64,000 bases of DNA from Anas platyrhynchos (GCF_047663525.1 NC_092588.1:84379501-84443500); one strand, 5' to 3'; positions 38,901 through 49,418 are shown, counted from the stretch's first letter. Translations and numbers: made by a program. The notes: generated from the sequence alone by a model not told the origin.

Positions 38901-41900
38901 CTAAAAAAACACAGCTTTATCTACTGTAACAAGAACAATGAAAACCTTTCACCATTTACTTACTTAAGCATGATTTCTTATTAAACTGTGCAGTATTTCT
39001 TCTGGCATAAAATATTCTGTACAGTAGCACTACCACTCTCTTTTCAGTAGTATACAAGTCTTACTAAACCATTTGATTGCAACTTAAATATATGGCAATC
39101 ACAAATGAGGAAAATAAAGATTAAAAAAAAAAAAAAAACAAAAAAAAAAAAACAACAAACAGCTACATTGCAGAGAGTTAACTGCAAGTTAACACAATCA
39201 AAATGGCCTGAGCTACATAAACAGAAGTTACACAGCAGTACATAGAAGGGCAACTCTTCACCATTAAGTTTTACATAAATATATAAACTGCCAGATTACT
39301 CAAACTGTTTACTCAGTTGTGAGTTAGCAAAACTCAAACATGATCACAACATACAGTTTTACATAGATGTTAATGTTTTCCCAACTAAATCAAGAAATTA
39401 ATTATAAAATGATCTCATTTTGATGGTAGCAGGAAGATGGCAAGACCTAAAACAGGCTGCTTTTTGGTCTAGACTTTCAAAGACAGATAAGTACAAACAG
39501 CTTACAATTTTCTTCTTTTCTACCATGGCTGTTAAAATCACATTGACAAGTACAGAAGCGTAACCTTTATTCTTACAAAGATAATTTAAAATGAAAGCAT
39601 GAAACATTGAATGGAAAGTCCATGATACAGAAAACAGAGTTTCAGAAGGGGGTTCGTGACATGAATATCTTTTAGCCCTGCAGTAAATCTGAATATTGAC
39701 ATGATTAGACAGGGGTAGTTTTGTGATCACAGCTGCATGAAACCTATTAAAGGTTGGAAAACATTAAAAGCTTTTCACTCGAAGAAAGTTTCTAGCTTTA
39801 CAGTTGTATACAGAAGAAAGACAAGCGTTGCCTCAGTAGCTACGAATGAAAATGCAATTAAAACAACAACATAATAAAAAAGCATTAAATGTTCTCAACA
39901 GCTATTATTTTTGAGGGCAAAATAAACTTACCTGAGAATAACATGCTTAATGTTTAAAAAAATATAGGTACATTTTCAGTGTAAGAAATAGAAACTAGAC
40001 CAGCTCTTCTGGCTGCCTTCCACTCTATATATAGTTTATACTCTACTATAGTTTCTCTGAACATATTTTCAGCCACCTACTGCAGGTAAACTAATGAAAA
40101 TTCTAGGTCATCATTTTTCTTAGGTTGGTAAAATGAAATAGGATAAAATTGAGAAAGAGCTTTGATGCATATCAGATGCTGTCTACTCTGCATTAGAAAC
40201 TTAATCACTATAGAACATAAGAGACATGCTAAACACAGGGAAAGATGAAATAATACTGGTCATTCAGTGTGACAGGCTTCTGTGAATAGTTTCCCCTCAG
40301 ATCTCAAAGGGTGACAAGTCGCATTAGCAGTGCTATCCAGCCTCTGCAGTGGAAGATCTCAAACAATCACCTGCAACGTTAAAACAGCTTAACTTTTTTC
40401 ACATTTCCTATTTATAATTTAAAATAATAATAATAAATAAATAAAAATATTGCAAAGGAACAAAATTTGACTTGTTCTCCCTTCAAGTTTCCCTTACACA
40501 ACACGGGATTAAACAGCTTGCCATTGCTTTAACAGCCACTAGATGTCGACAGAGACTAACACTCTAATGCACTGCTTCCCATATTAAATGAGACGCAGAG
40601 AAATAGATTTTGAGGTGTCCTTTATATTGATATATGCACAAGCAAATGTACACTGCTTGGCTACATACAAAATCCAATCCAATCTGGTCCAAAATCTGAT
40701 CAACTTAATGTACTGGAAGAATAATAACAACCCTCCACACACAAACACTTCCAAGTTCACATATGTGCACATAGCTTATCACACTGTAAATATAATTTTT
40801 GAGGTACCATCTAAGCTGCCAAACTGTTGTCAAAGTAAGTTGATCTTCCTTCCCGAACGAGAAGTGAACCACACTGAGTGGTTACACATTAGACTGTAAA
40901 AAAAGGCTAGGATAATTCTTCCTCTTCCTGCTTTAAAATCAGCGTGATTTTATGCAATAAAAGCCAGTGAGAAGAGCTGTAGCAGATTCGCCATGACCTA
41001 CATAGCATATGCAAATGGAACGCTATCACTTTCCATGTTTTCTTTCTTGAGCAGCTCACTTGTCTGCACAACATTTGTGTCTTGCTAGAGTACCTTTGTC
41101 TCCTCTGAGTTGAGAGGTACAACTGCAGCTCTTTCTTAATTTTGTGCTAATCAGGGCAGCTGGAAGGAAGAGAAATAGAATTTTCCCACTGAGAAGGAAA
41201 AAAGCTGAGAACTCCTTCATTCTGACAGGCAAGGGGAGGCTCAAACTTGCACTGCCGAGAACTAGAAAATTAATGACCCTTTTTCTCTTTGAAGTTCACT
41301 GTCCTAAATATCAAGACAAGCATATACCGTAATGACAGCATCTCTCACAGTTGCACCAAAAAGAAAAACACACCTGCGGGAAAGTTAAGTGATAACAAGT
41401 CCTGCCACATTGTGCTGATGTCAACAGATGCCTTAACTCTTTACCCAGCCAAATCAGGACGCCACAAAAGCCACACAGTACATCCTAATTTGAGTCTCCC
41501 TCCACACGTTGATTGCTTCTTTTTAAAGAATTCAGATTCTCATTATAAATATGCCCTCCTGTAATAGATCAAGTTCCAGACAGGAAAACTTGCCAGTATT
41601 TTAGTATTTTTAGAGCCACTTTTAACTGTAATTACCAAACCAGTAACACAGAAGACTCCTGTACTACTTATGAAATCAGCCTTATCACTTTGGTAGTCAA
41701 CGAAATATTTGTACCACAGCTGTTTCAAAGAAGAGTTGATGAAAAACTCCAGGATCCAAATGATCTAAATGCTATTAATTTTGTTCAGAAATGTTATGGT
41801 ACGTTATGCTTTAATTGTGAAAGCATTAACATACACATGCTTCCATTTACTATTTACCTCAGTCCCATAAAAACTAGTATTTTTTTTTTCCATATCAAAA

Positions 41901-42055
41901 TAAATCCAACTAGGAATGTCAGGCTGTGTAAAAATTAAATATATACCACTTTCAAATAGGAAGTCAAAATATGAGTCCTGAAGAGAGAGTATCAAATCAG
42001 GTGTACACAAAGCACTTGAAAAGAAGCTCCCCTGTTGCTTCTTTCTGAGTGTAGT
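32935..42055. other. About 9 kb AT-rich non-coding DNA
   Basis: AT-rich single-copy-looking DNA with A/T tracts (about 33,838-33,863; 38,488-38,500; 39,121-39,151), a GTTT run (about 34,090-34,104) and an ATAA run (about 40,426-40,447). A roughly 25-bp imperfect direct repeat lies at 36,269-36,320. One short exon-like block is listed at 41,697-41,798. No recognised gene. Confidence 0.5.
41697..41798 (+). other. Candidate exon, unknown protein
   Basis: A 102-bp block preceded by a pyrimidine-containing tract and TAG (41,694-41,696) and followed by GTACGT (41,799-41,804). One frame (2 nt, 33 codons, 1 nt) is fully open and compositionally balanced, including VPQLFQRRVDEKLQDPNDL. I do not recognise the protein and found no partner exon in the flanks. 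It could be an isolated exon of a gene extending outside the window, or chance. Confidence 0.25.
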
Positions 42056-42059
42056 TGTT

Positions 42060-42557
42060 TTACACTGCCAAACACCACCACTCCGCCCCCTCACTCCCTC
42101 TGCTCTAAGGAAGAGGGGGAGAAAACAATGGAAAAGAGCTCCAGAGTTGAGACAAAGGCGGGGAGATCACTCACCAATTATCACCACAGGCAAAACACAC
42201 TCAGCACAGAAATTAATGTAGTTCATTCCTTATTACTAATTGACAAGAGCAGCAAGGAACTACAAGCAAACTAAAATAAATAAACAAATAAATCCACCTT
42301 CTTCTACATCTTCTCCCCGAGCGGTGCAAGGGAGTGGGGGCTGTGGTCAGTCCATAGCATTCATCATCTCCCACTACTCCTGCATGAGGTCCCTCCCATG
42401 GGATGCCATCCTTCCTAAACTAAACCGGCATGAGCCTCCCATCAGGAGCAAACTGCTCCAGCACGGGTCCCCCACAACTGGGCGGCAGCTCCCCCCAGAC
42501 CCCCTGCTCCTGCGGAGGCTCCTCTCCACGGGCTGCAGCTCCGGCCCGAAGCATGTT
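42060..42557 (-). mobile_element. Truncated ERV LTR at the left flank of the array
   Basis: Antisense LTR of the same family as the solo LTR inside the array units. Shared blocks include 'ggggagatcactca', 'gagcaaactgctccagcacg', and 'ccccccagaccccctgctcc'. It is clearly more diverged from the unit LTR than the units are from each other. It stops at about 42,557, a little short of the array start, so only part of the LTR is present. Confidence 0.75.
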
Positions 42558-42568
42558 AAATCAGATTG

Positions 42569-42592
42569 TGGAATGAATGAATGAATGAACCC
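42569..42592. repeat. GAAT microsatellite at the array edge
   Basis: Four GAAT copies lie directly at the point where similarity to the later units begins. A related shorter motif (gtggaatgaatgg) occurs in every unit at about 43,351, 52,380 and 59,926. Confidence 0.7.
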
Positions 42593-42598
42593 CAACTT

Positions 42599-42930
42599 AA
42601 GGGGTTTTGTTCTTCTCACTTGGGGCTTGGGAGAAGAGAACGATCCCCACCTCTCTGGAGCCTCCTTTCAGCTTCCTGTAGAGCACAGGAAGGGCTCCCC
42701 TGAGCCTCCTTTTCTCCACGCTGAACAACCCCAGCTCCCTCAGCCGCTCCTCACCAGACTTGTTCTCTAAACCCTTCACAAGCTTCAGAGCCCTTCTCCG
42801 CACACGCTCCAGCACCTCGAGCTCTTCGCTGAACACAGTGCTCGAGGTGCGGCCTCAGCAGAGCCGAGCACAGAGGGACAACCGCTTCCCTAGTCCTGAC
42901 GGCCACTCTATGTCTGATACAAGCCAGCTG
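42599..42930 (-). mobile_element. CR1 fragment in unit 1
   Basis: Antisense CR1 ORF2 tail without its 3' UTR. The minus-strand frame at 42,597-42,836 reads [20 protein letters not shown] and LRELGLFSVEKRRLRGALP, the usual CR1 reverse-transcriptase C-terminal region. It ends near 'ctctatgtctgatacaagcc'. The element is truncated at both ends and present in every unit. Confidence 0.85.
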
Positions 42931-43299
42931 TAGAGATATTGATATACATATATATGCAGCACTAGTACATGTTCCTTGGAAAACCGGTCCAACTCTCTTC
43001 AAACCCCGTACATTGATGGTTTCCTCTAACTTGCACTGACGCTTCAGCTGGATCCTCTAAATCCCATGTTACTGCTTCTGCTTCCTAAGCAGGTGACAGA
43101 AACTCCTAAGCGGAGAGCAGAGGAGTTGTAGTTCTGTATCCAGGAAATATTTGGAAGTTTGGAAGATGCTTCCCTTGCTCAGCTGCCATCCCTATGTTAA
43201 TCAATCACCCGATCTTTTGCCTTCCAGCAAAAGTCTTGATGCAGTTCTTAAGGAAAGTTCTTTCTGAAAATCCTCAGCCACCTCTGTGCACGCCAAACC
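42931..43299. other. Short single-copy-like segment in unit 1
   Basis: About 370 bp between the CR1 fragment and the LTR-end-like segment; copies at 51,964-52,332 and 59,510-59,878. Unit 3 carries one private substitution near 59,647. No gene seen. Confidence 0.5.
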
Positions 43300-43681
43300 T
43301 TTCCTGGCACTGTGCAATGCGCGGATGGCAGCGATAAATCAGGTCGTGGAATGAATGGCAACGCGTGGGGAGGGACTTTTCAGGTGGCTTCGCGCTGTTT
43401 CGCAGGTCCCTGAATTAGAGGTAATGAGGAAACAAGCGGTAGAAACAAAACCTTGAGGGAGGCTGAGATCAAGAATTGGCTACAGTGTTCAAGAGGACCT
43501 TTGGGCAGTGGGCAATTGCTGGCTGGCTCCAGGCGCGTGTCTGAGGGTCTCTGACCAACTGGGATTTGGGTGCGTGGACAGCACATGGGGCTACGGGGAG
43601 AGGACATGTAGGAGTGAAAAAGGGCAATAAACGCCTCCTGTTCAAGAGCCATCAGGAGTGTGTGTCTTGCGTCCCTTCAGC
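43300..43681 (+). mobile_element. Possible retroviral-type LTR end (R/U5-like), unit 1
   Basis: The AATAAA at 43,626-43,631 lies in 'gggcaataaacgcctcctgt' and is followed by a GT-rich 'caggagtgtgtgtcttgcg' block and 'tcccttcagca'. This order (polyadenylation signal, short spacer, GT-rich element, terminal CA) is what the R/U5 end of a retroviral LTR looks like. No clear 5' TG end or primer-binding site was found. The opposing 90-codon minus-strand frame (43,380-43,652) is unrecognised. It could instead be a 3' end of a plus-strand transcript. Confidence 0.35.
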
Positions 43682-43794
43682 AACACAAAGATTTGGCTCC
43701 AGATCCAAAATGTCATGTATTTGGCAATTTTATTTACAGTAGCACTCCCAACCCCTCCCATCCCCTCTTTTCCCTTCCCTCCACTCCCCTCCCC

Positions 43795-45862
43795 TATGCT
43801 CCCTGTCCCTACACTCCCCTACACTCCCCTCCCCTATACTACCCTACACACCCCTACACTCCCCTACACACCCCTACACTCCACTCCCCTATACTACACT
43901 ACACACCCCTACACTCCCCTCCCCTATCCTACCCTACACACCCCTACACTCCCCTCCCCTATACTACCCTACACACCCCTACACTCCCCTCCCCTATACT
44001 ACCCTACACACCCCTACACTCCCCTCCCCTATACTACCCTACACACCCCTACACTCCCCTCCCCTATCCTACCCTACACACCCCTACACTCCCCTCACCT
44101 ACACACCCCCACACACCCCTACACTCCCCTACACTCCCCTCCCCTATACTACCCTACACACCCCTACACTCCCCTCCCCTATCCTACCCTACACACCCCT
44201 ACACTCCCCTCCCCTATACTACCCCACACACCCCTACACTCCCCTACACTCCCCTCCCCTATCCTACACTACAAACCCCTACACTCCCCTCCCCTATACT
44301 ACCCTACACACCCCTACACTCCCCTCCTCTATCCTACCCTACACACCCCTACACTCCCCTCCCCTATACTACCCTACACACCCCTACACTCCCCTCCCCT
44401 ATACTACCCTACACACCCCTACACTCCCCTACACTCCCCTCCCCTATACTACCCTACACACCCCTACACTCCCCTCCCCTATCCTACCCTACACACCCCT
44501 ACACTCCCCTCACCTACACACCCCTACACTCCCCTCCCCTACACACCCCCACACACCCCTACACTCCCCTACACTCCCCTCCCCTATCCTACCCTACACA
44601 CCCCTACACTCCCCTCCCCTATACTACCCTACACACCCCTACACTCCCCTCCCCTATACTACCCTACACACCCCTACACTCCCCTACACTCCCCTCCCCT
44701 ATACTACCCTACACTCCCCTCCCCTATACTACCCTACACACCCCTACACTCCCCTCCCCTACACACCCCTACACTCCCCTCCCCTCCCCTACACACCCCC
44801 ACACACCCCTACACTCCCCTCCCCTATACTACCCTACACACCCCTACACTCCCCTACACTCCCCTCCCCTATACTACCCTACACACCCCTACACTCCCCT
44901 CCCCTATACTACCCTACACACCCCTACACTCCCCTCCCCTATACTACCCTACACACCCCTACACTCCCCTACACTCCCCTCCCCTATACTACCCTACACA
45001 CCCCTACACTCCCCTCCCCTATCCTACCCTACACACCCCTACACTCCCCTCACCTACACACCCCCACACACCCCTACACTCCCCTCACCTACACACCCCC
45101 ACACACCCCTACACTCCCCTCACCTACACACCCCCACACACCCCTACACTCCCCTACACTCCCCTCCCCTATACTACCCTACACACCCCTACACTCCCCT
45201 CCACTATACTACCCTACACACCCCTACACTCCCCTCCCCTATACTACCCCACACACCCCTACACTCCCCTACACTCCCCTCCCCTATCCTACCCTACACA
45301 CCCCTACACTCCCCTCCCCTATCCTACCCTACACACCCCTACACTCCCCTCCCCTATACTACCCTACACACCCCTACACTCCCCTCCCCTATACTACCCT
45401 ACACACCCCTACACTCCCCTACACTCCCCTCCCCTATACTACCCTACACTCCCCTCCCCTATACTACCCTACACACCCCTACACTCCCCTCCCCTACACA
45501 CCCCTACACTCCCCTCCCCTACACACCCCCACACACCCCTACACTCCCCTCCCCTATACTACCCTACACACCCCTACACTCCCCTACACTCCCCTCCCCT
45601 ATACTACCCTACACACCCCTACACTCCCCTCCCCTACACACCCCCACACACCACTACACTCCCCTATAATCCCCTCCCCTATACTTCCATACACTCCCCT
45701 TCGCTACACTACCCTACATTACCCTATGCTCCCCTCCCCTATCCTATCCTACACTCCCCTAAACTCCACTCCCCTACACTACCCTATACTCTCCTACGCT
45801 CCCCTCCCCTCTACTATGCTACACTACGCTATGCTACACTACGCTATGCTACACTACCCTAT
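43795..45862. repeat. 36-bp C-rich minisatellite, unit 1 (about 2.1 kb)
   Basis: Tandem array with a 36-bp main period. Each period begins CCCCTACACTCCCCTCCCCT and continues ATACTACCCTACACAC, with shortened and variant copies (ATCC for ATAC, extra ACACACCCC blocks). The right edge degenerates into three copies of a 15-bp ATGCTACACTACGCT-type subrepeat at about 45,814-45,862. Because 36 is divisible by 3, two plus-strand frames stay open for 852 and 669 codons of repetitive proline/threonine/leucine/tyrosine/serine sequence. I regard these as by-products, not proteins. Confidence 0.95.
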
Positions 45863-45892
45863 CCTACCCTCCCCTACCTCCTCTACACTGTC

Positions 45893-46200
45893 TTCCCTTC
45901 CCCTCCTTCCCCTCCTTCCCCTCCTTCCCCTCCTTCCCCTCCTTCCCCTCCTTCCCCTCCTTCCCCTCCCTCCCCTCCCTCCCCTCCCCTCCCCTCCCCT
46001 CCCCTCCCCTCCCCTCCCCTCCTCTCCCTCCCCTCCCTCCAATCACATCGCATCGCATCGCATCGCATTGCCTCCCCTCCCCTCCCCTCCCCTTCCCTGC
46101 CCTCCCCTGCCCTCCCTTCCCTTTCCCTTTTCTTTCCCTTCCCCTCCCCTCCCCTCCCCTCCCTTCCTTTTATTCCCTCCCCTTCCCTCCCCTCTTGTCT
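45893..46200. repeat. Pyrimidine arrays, unit 1 (9-bp, CATCG, CCCCT)
   Basis: About eight copies of a 9-bp CCCCTCCTT unit (45,893-45,970), then CCCCT runs, a CATCG run (about 46,044-46,068), and more CCCCT/CCCTT sequence up to 46,200. The plus strand is almost pure pyrimidine throughout. Confidence 0.93.
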
Positions 46201-46218
46201 TCTTTCTTTCAGGTAAGT
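46190..46218 (+). promoter_or_regulatory. Acceptor-donor junction AG|GTAAGT, unit 1
   Basis: 'cttctttctttcag' (a textbook polypyrimidine tract plus CAG) is followed with no gap by GTAAGT, a textbook splice donor. This is the arrangement of a recursive (zero-length exon) splice site. The upstream pyrimidine tract is about 2.4 kb long. It may be fortuitous. AG is at 46,211-46,212 and GT at 46,213-46,214. Confidence 0.4.
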
Positions 46219-46599
46219 TCAGATCGCTTCAGTCGTTCTCGTAGCTCATATCCCTGGCTGATTCACGCGAACCCATCAGCAGCAACCAGAAGCGCTCCAG
46301 CTGCTGTGTCACTAGTTGAGCAACAGTCTGCAACTGGGAATCGCTGACTTTGTTCTGTGGCTCAGACAGGTGCCTTTCAGTTGCACCCTGGCCTGGACGT
46401 GTCCTCTTGCTGTGTCCCCACCTACATCGCAGTTCTGCTTAGAAGCAGCAGCAGGCTTTGGAAGATGTCCCACTCCTTCCATTTTCAGTGGTTTAGCTTG
46501 GCTAGCCGGGTGGTGTCTGTCAAGAGAAGACAACAAAGAGATTTGGGTTAGAAACAGCTAACTGAGTAGTTCCTTTCCACAAGGGCAAGGAATATTTAC

Positions 46600-46803
46600 C
46601 CGTTCCTAATGGAGGCTGCAGTGTCAGAGATAACGACAGGTCCTTCCGAGAGCTTTGAAATATCCCTTGGGGATGCTGTGTCCAGAGGACCAGAGCAAAC
46701 CTGTCTAAAGTACACCGTGGAATCACTCGGAATTACTTCCTAGCACAGAAGCATGTGTCCGATACGGCTTCGGCTGGTTTCAGTGTTCTTCTGCACCTCA
46801 TAC
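46600..46803 (-). other. Exon-like block g, unit 1 (stops in all frames)
   Basis: Acceptor 'cttatcttaatttag' ends just above 46,803 on the minus strand; a GTAAAT donor follows below 46,600. All frames contain a stop. One frame is open before and after a single TAG and looks protein-like (YEVQKNTETSRSRIGHMLLC, then VYFRQVCSGPLDTASPRDIS). It could be a terminal exon or a pseudogene exon. Copies: 54,142-54,345 and 62,637-62,840. Confidence 0.25.
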
Positions 46804-47044
46804 CTAAATTAAGATAAGAGGTCTCAATGCAGATGGACAGCTTGAGAAACAGAGAAATCACTGATGTGCTTTGAGTACTTCTAAGGACTGAGAACTAAAT
46901 AAAGCCAATGTTGTAACATTAAGGATTGGTTAGAAAAGTAAACGTTAAAAACAAGTAAAGGAGAAGAACAAGTACGCTTTCTTAAAGTATCTACTGTACT
47001 TAAAGGATCTTTAAGCAAGTAAATAAGTAATGAAATATATACGC

Positions 47045-47067
47045 AGAGAGAGAGAGAGAGAGAGAGA
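47045..47067. repeat. AG microsatellite (each unit)
   Basis: About 11-12 AG repeats. Copies at 54,587-54,609 and 63,082-63,104 have the same length by eye. Confidence 0.8.
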
Positions 47068-47163
47068 TACAGAAACCTAAGAAACTGCTGTGCAGCTTAG
47101 CTTCTTGCTCTCTTTTCTAAAAGTCCTAGTGAATACAGCATCTGCGTGCGTTACAAGCATTAC

Positions 47164-47260
47164 CCTCAGTCCAGCACAGGTACACACGAGAGGACAGCCT
47201 GCAGGTTGCGGAGGCAAAGAAACTGCTCTGGCTGGATGTGAAGAGCCAAGACACAAGTTG
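47164..47260 (-). other. Exon-like block f, unit 1
   Basis: A 97-bp block on the minus strand between acceptor 'cttttccctgacag' and donor GTAATG. All three frames are open, so the coding frame is undecided. Unit 1 differs from units 2 and 3 at 47,254 (C to G). Copies: 54,706-54,802 and 63,201-63,297. Confidence 0.25.
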
Positions 47261-47519
47261 CTGTCAGGGAAAAGATACACAGAGGGGATGGATGAAAAAC
47301 ACGGAGTGTGCTTCCGACCTTCACAACTTCTAAGCAAGCGGAGATGAGGTTGTGGAAGAACCAAATGAGCTGTTGATCTAGAAGCAGCCTGAAGACTGTC
47401 CTTAAGCAGGGCCTTGCATTCTTCATTTTTATAGCATTGCTTGCCTTCAAGTGCACGATCATGATTTTATGAACTTTCTACCACTACAGAAATGCACCGG
47501 ATTCTTTCACAAAACTTAC

Positions 47520-47640
47520 GGGTGGTACTTGGAAATATTGGTCAGCATTCTCTATTTCCTTCGTCATCTCAATTCTCTTTTGGCCTGGGAAGCTTTTCAG
47601 AGCAGAGGAGAAGATCCGCTGTAATACGGAGTTTTGGATC
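47520..47640 (-). other. Exon-like block e, unit 1
   Basis: A 121-bp minus-strand block with acceptor 'tttcctttgcag' and donor GTAAGT. Only one frame is open from end to end (1 nt plus 40 codons), including LQRIFSSALKSFPGQKRIEM and TKEIENADQYFQVPP. Its 1-nt start fits the 2-nt end of block d, which would make a Trp codon across the junction. I do not recognise the protein. Copies: 55,062-55,182 and 63,557-63,677. Confidence 0.35.
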
Positions 47641-47914
47641 CTGCAAAGGAAACGAAGAATCCTACTGACAACTCTTTTCAACCTCACCTGCAACCATCAC
47701 AGAAAAGAAGACCGAAAGAACACCGCTTTAGCATGGGAAGCATGCATTTGAGCATAGGTGTCCTAGAGCTGAAGCCAGGTTAAGCAGGTTCCAAACAAGG
47801 TGAAGGAGCACACCCATAAAGCATTTCCATTAAGCTGTGCTTGCAAACAAATGGTTTAAAGACTTAGATTTTCTTACAAGTGAAGAATGAAAAAATAAAA
47901 AGAAAGAAAATTAC

Positions 47915-48190
47915 CAGGACATCCAGTTTTCCTCTAGCTTGCTTTGCTTCTTTCCGAATCTGAGTCTTGAGTGACAATCAGGGAGCAGCATTGTGCAGAA
48001 ATGCCAAAGCCTCCCCAGCTTGTCGTACCTTCATCGACAAGGGCTTTGATACTGCTGCCTCCTCAGCACCATCAGCAATTTCCTAGGAAAGCTGGTGTCC
48101 ACCAGGTCAAATAGGAATGGGAAATCCCTCTTGCCACAACTTCACACTCACACCAGAGTTGGCAGGACAGGCCGATGGACAGAGAAGTGT
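47915..48190 (-). other. Exon-like block d, unit 1
   Basis: A 276-bp minus-strand block from acceptor 'tctaacactcttacag' to donor GTAATT. No frame is open throughout. The frame joining to block e reads RYDKLGRLWHFCTMLLPDCH and FGKKQSKLEENWMSW after an upstream TGA. A smaller alternative exon (48,029-48,082; acceptor ctttcctag, donor GTACGA) reads EIADGAEEAAVSKPLSMK in another frame. The real structure is uncertain. Copy: 55,457-55,732; partly present at the window end in unit 3. Confidence 0.25.
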
Positions 48191-48637
48191 CTGTAAGAGT
48201 GTTAGAAAACAGGCTTTAGATTTCCGTCAACCCAGGAAAAATTACTTGCTCATCCCCTCAAACTGAACTCTCAGTAGAAGGAGGTGATCCCAAGCTGCAT
48301 TCCTGACATCTATGCTGCAAAGTCATCCAATGGGACATGTTACTGTACCAGCCTGTTACGAACAGGAACAGGAGTTTGAGGTTATGCTGTTTGAGTAGAA
48401 TTAAGCTCAAAGAGTTAGTCCTTTGGTATGTTTTTTGTCTGCAAGTGTTTTCACTGTTTCCCAGACAATGTCTCCAGCAAGCTGGCTGCTTGCTTCATTT
48501 GTTCTGTTCTGTTCTGTTCTTTTTGATTCTGTTTTGTTTTGTTTTCTCAGCAAGGATTCTTAGAGAAATGAGATTAAAGTGATCATATTGTATGTCCGTC
48601 CCTCCCTCCCTCCCCTTCGCTTGTCCAGAGCTTTTAC

Positions 48638-48698
48638 CTTGTCCACCAGCTTGAATGAACTCGGTCATAGGCGCAGGTGTGTCCAAGCAATTCTGTTC
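48638..48698 (-). other. Exon-like block c, unit 1
   Basis: A 61-bp minus-strand block between acceptor 'acatctctag' and donor GTAAAA. The phase-0 frame reads EQNCLDTPAPMTEFIQAGGQ plus 1 nt, compatible with the phase-0 end of block b. A second frame is also open. Copy: 56,180-56,240. Confidence 0.3.
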
Positions 48699-49253
48699 CT
48701 AGAGATGTTGTGAAAACAGACAGCTAAGGAGTGGGGAGAGGACGTGCTGCTGTCTGCAGTGTGACCTCAGCGCTTACCAAACAGTAGGGAATACACAGAG
48801 AAGGGCGTTAGGAAAACTTCAAGCCCCAGACACATTTATGTGGAAACCATATTTCCCAAGATAACGCTGGACACAACTGCATAATCAAAATGGATTCATT
48901 TCTTGGTTCATCCAACTCCTAGGTTTTAGTTTTAAAAAGTTTCTGTCTTGGCTTAAAGCACTCTTCCAATCTCTATTTCCAGTTACTAGGATTTCCTGAA
49001 ATAGCTCATCCCATTTTTTTCTTTGTACAATCTCCCAGCCTCTTTGTTTTCCTCTCCCCAAGAAACTTAGAGCTGCTCTCTTCCTACTTGGCAACTAGAT
49101 ATGGAGCTGTATCAGCCAGAAGGAAGTTTCCTTCACACCTTCCGCTTCTTACGGTATCTGGACCTTTACTCTTACTCGCCCTTCCTACATTAGCACAAAG
49201 AAAGCTGTCTGGGAGATCTGATGTCTTGTTTTCCAGAAGCTACCCTGAATCAC

Positions 49254-49333
49254 CTTTACGAGAGCTGTCCCACGCTGCGAGCACAAGTCTTGCAGTCTGG
49301 CCAGATATTTGCCTTCTAAGTCGATAATCAAAC
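49254..49333 (-). other. Exon-like block b, unit 1
   Basis: An 80-bp minus-strand block with acceptor 'gttcttaacttgacag' and donor GTGATT (weak). The open frame is 2 nt plus 26 codons, including IIDLEGKYLARLQDLCSQRG. It looks like real protein sequence, but I cannot assign a family. Copy: 56,796-56,875. Confidence 0.3.
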
Positions 49334-49388
49334 CTGTCAAGTTAAGAACACGTAACCAATGGAGAGGAAATCCTTTTATTTTGCTCCG

Positions 49389-49418
49389 AATTCACTTTTT
49401 TTTTTTTTTTTTTTTTTC
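49389..49418. repeat. T tract with adjacent CCTAG
   Basis: About 30 T followed by TTCCTAG. Unit 2 (56,939-56,960 region) is one base shorter, one of the few length differences in the core segment. On the plus strand it resembles a strong splice acceptor. Confidence 0.7.

Noticed and set aside
1-42055. tRNA or rRNA genes
   Set aside because: No A/B-box pairs with a cloverleaf and no rRNA-like sequence noticed on either strand, though a tRNAscan run was not possible.
43795-45862. Telomere-like repeats (CCCTA-containing)
   Set aside because: CCCTAC and CCCTAT variants occur, but no run of CCCTAA exists, and the period is 36 bp, not 6 bp.
45854-46068. Glycine/glutamate-rich minus-strand frames (GEGGEGG-type)
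   Set aside because: They are direct translations of the 9-bp pyrimidine array in the opposite strand.
43658-46216. 852- and 669-codon plus-strand frames as a proline-rich protein gene
   Set aside because: The frames exist only because a 36-bp stop-free repeat keeps phase. They contain no other domain, and several frames are open at once.
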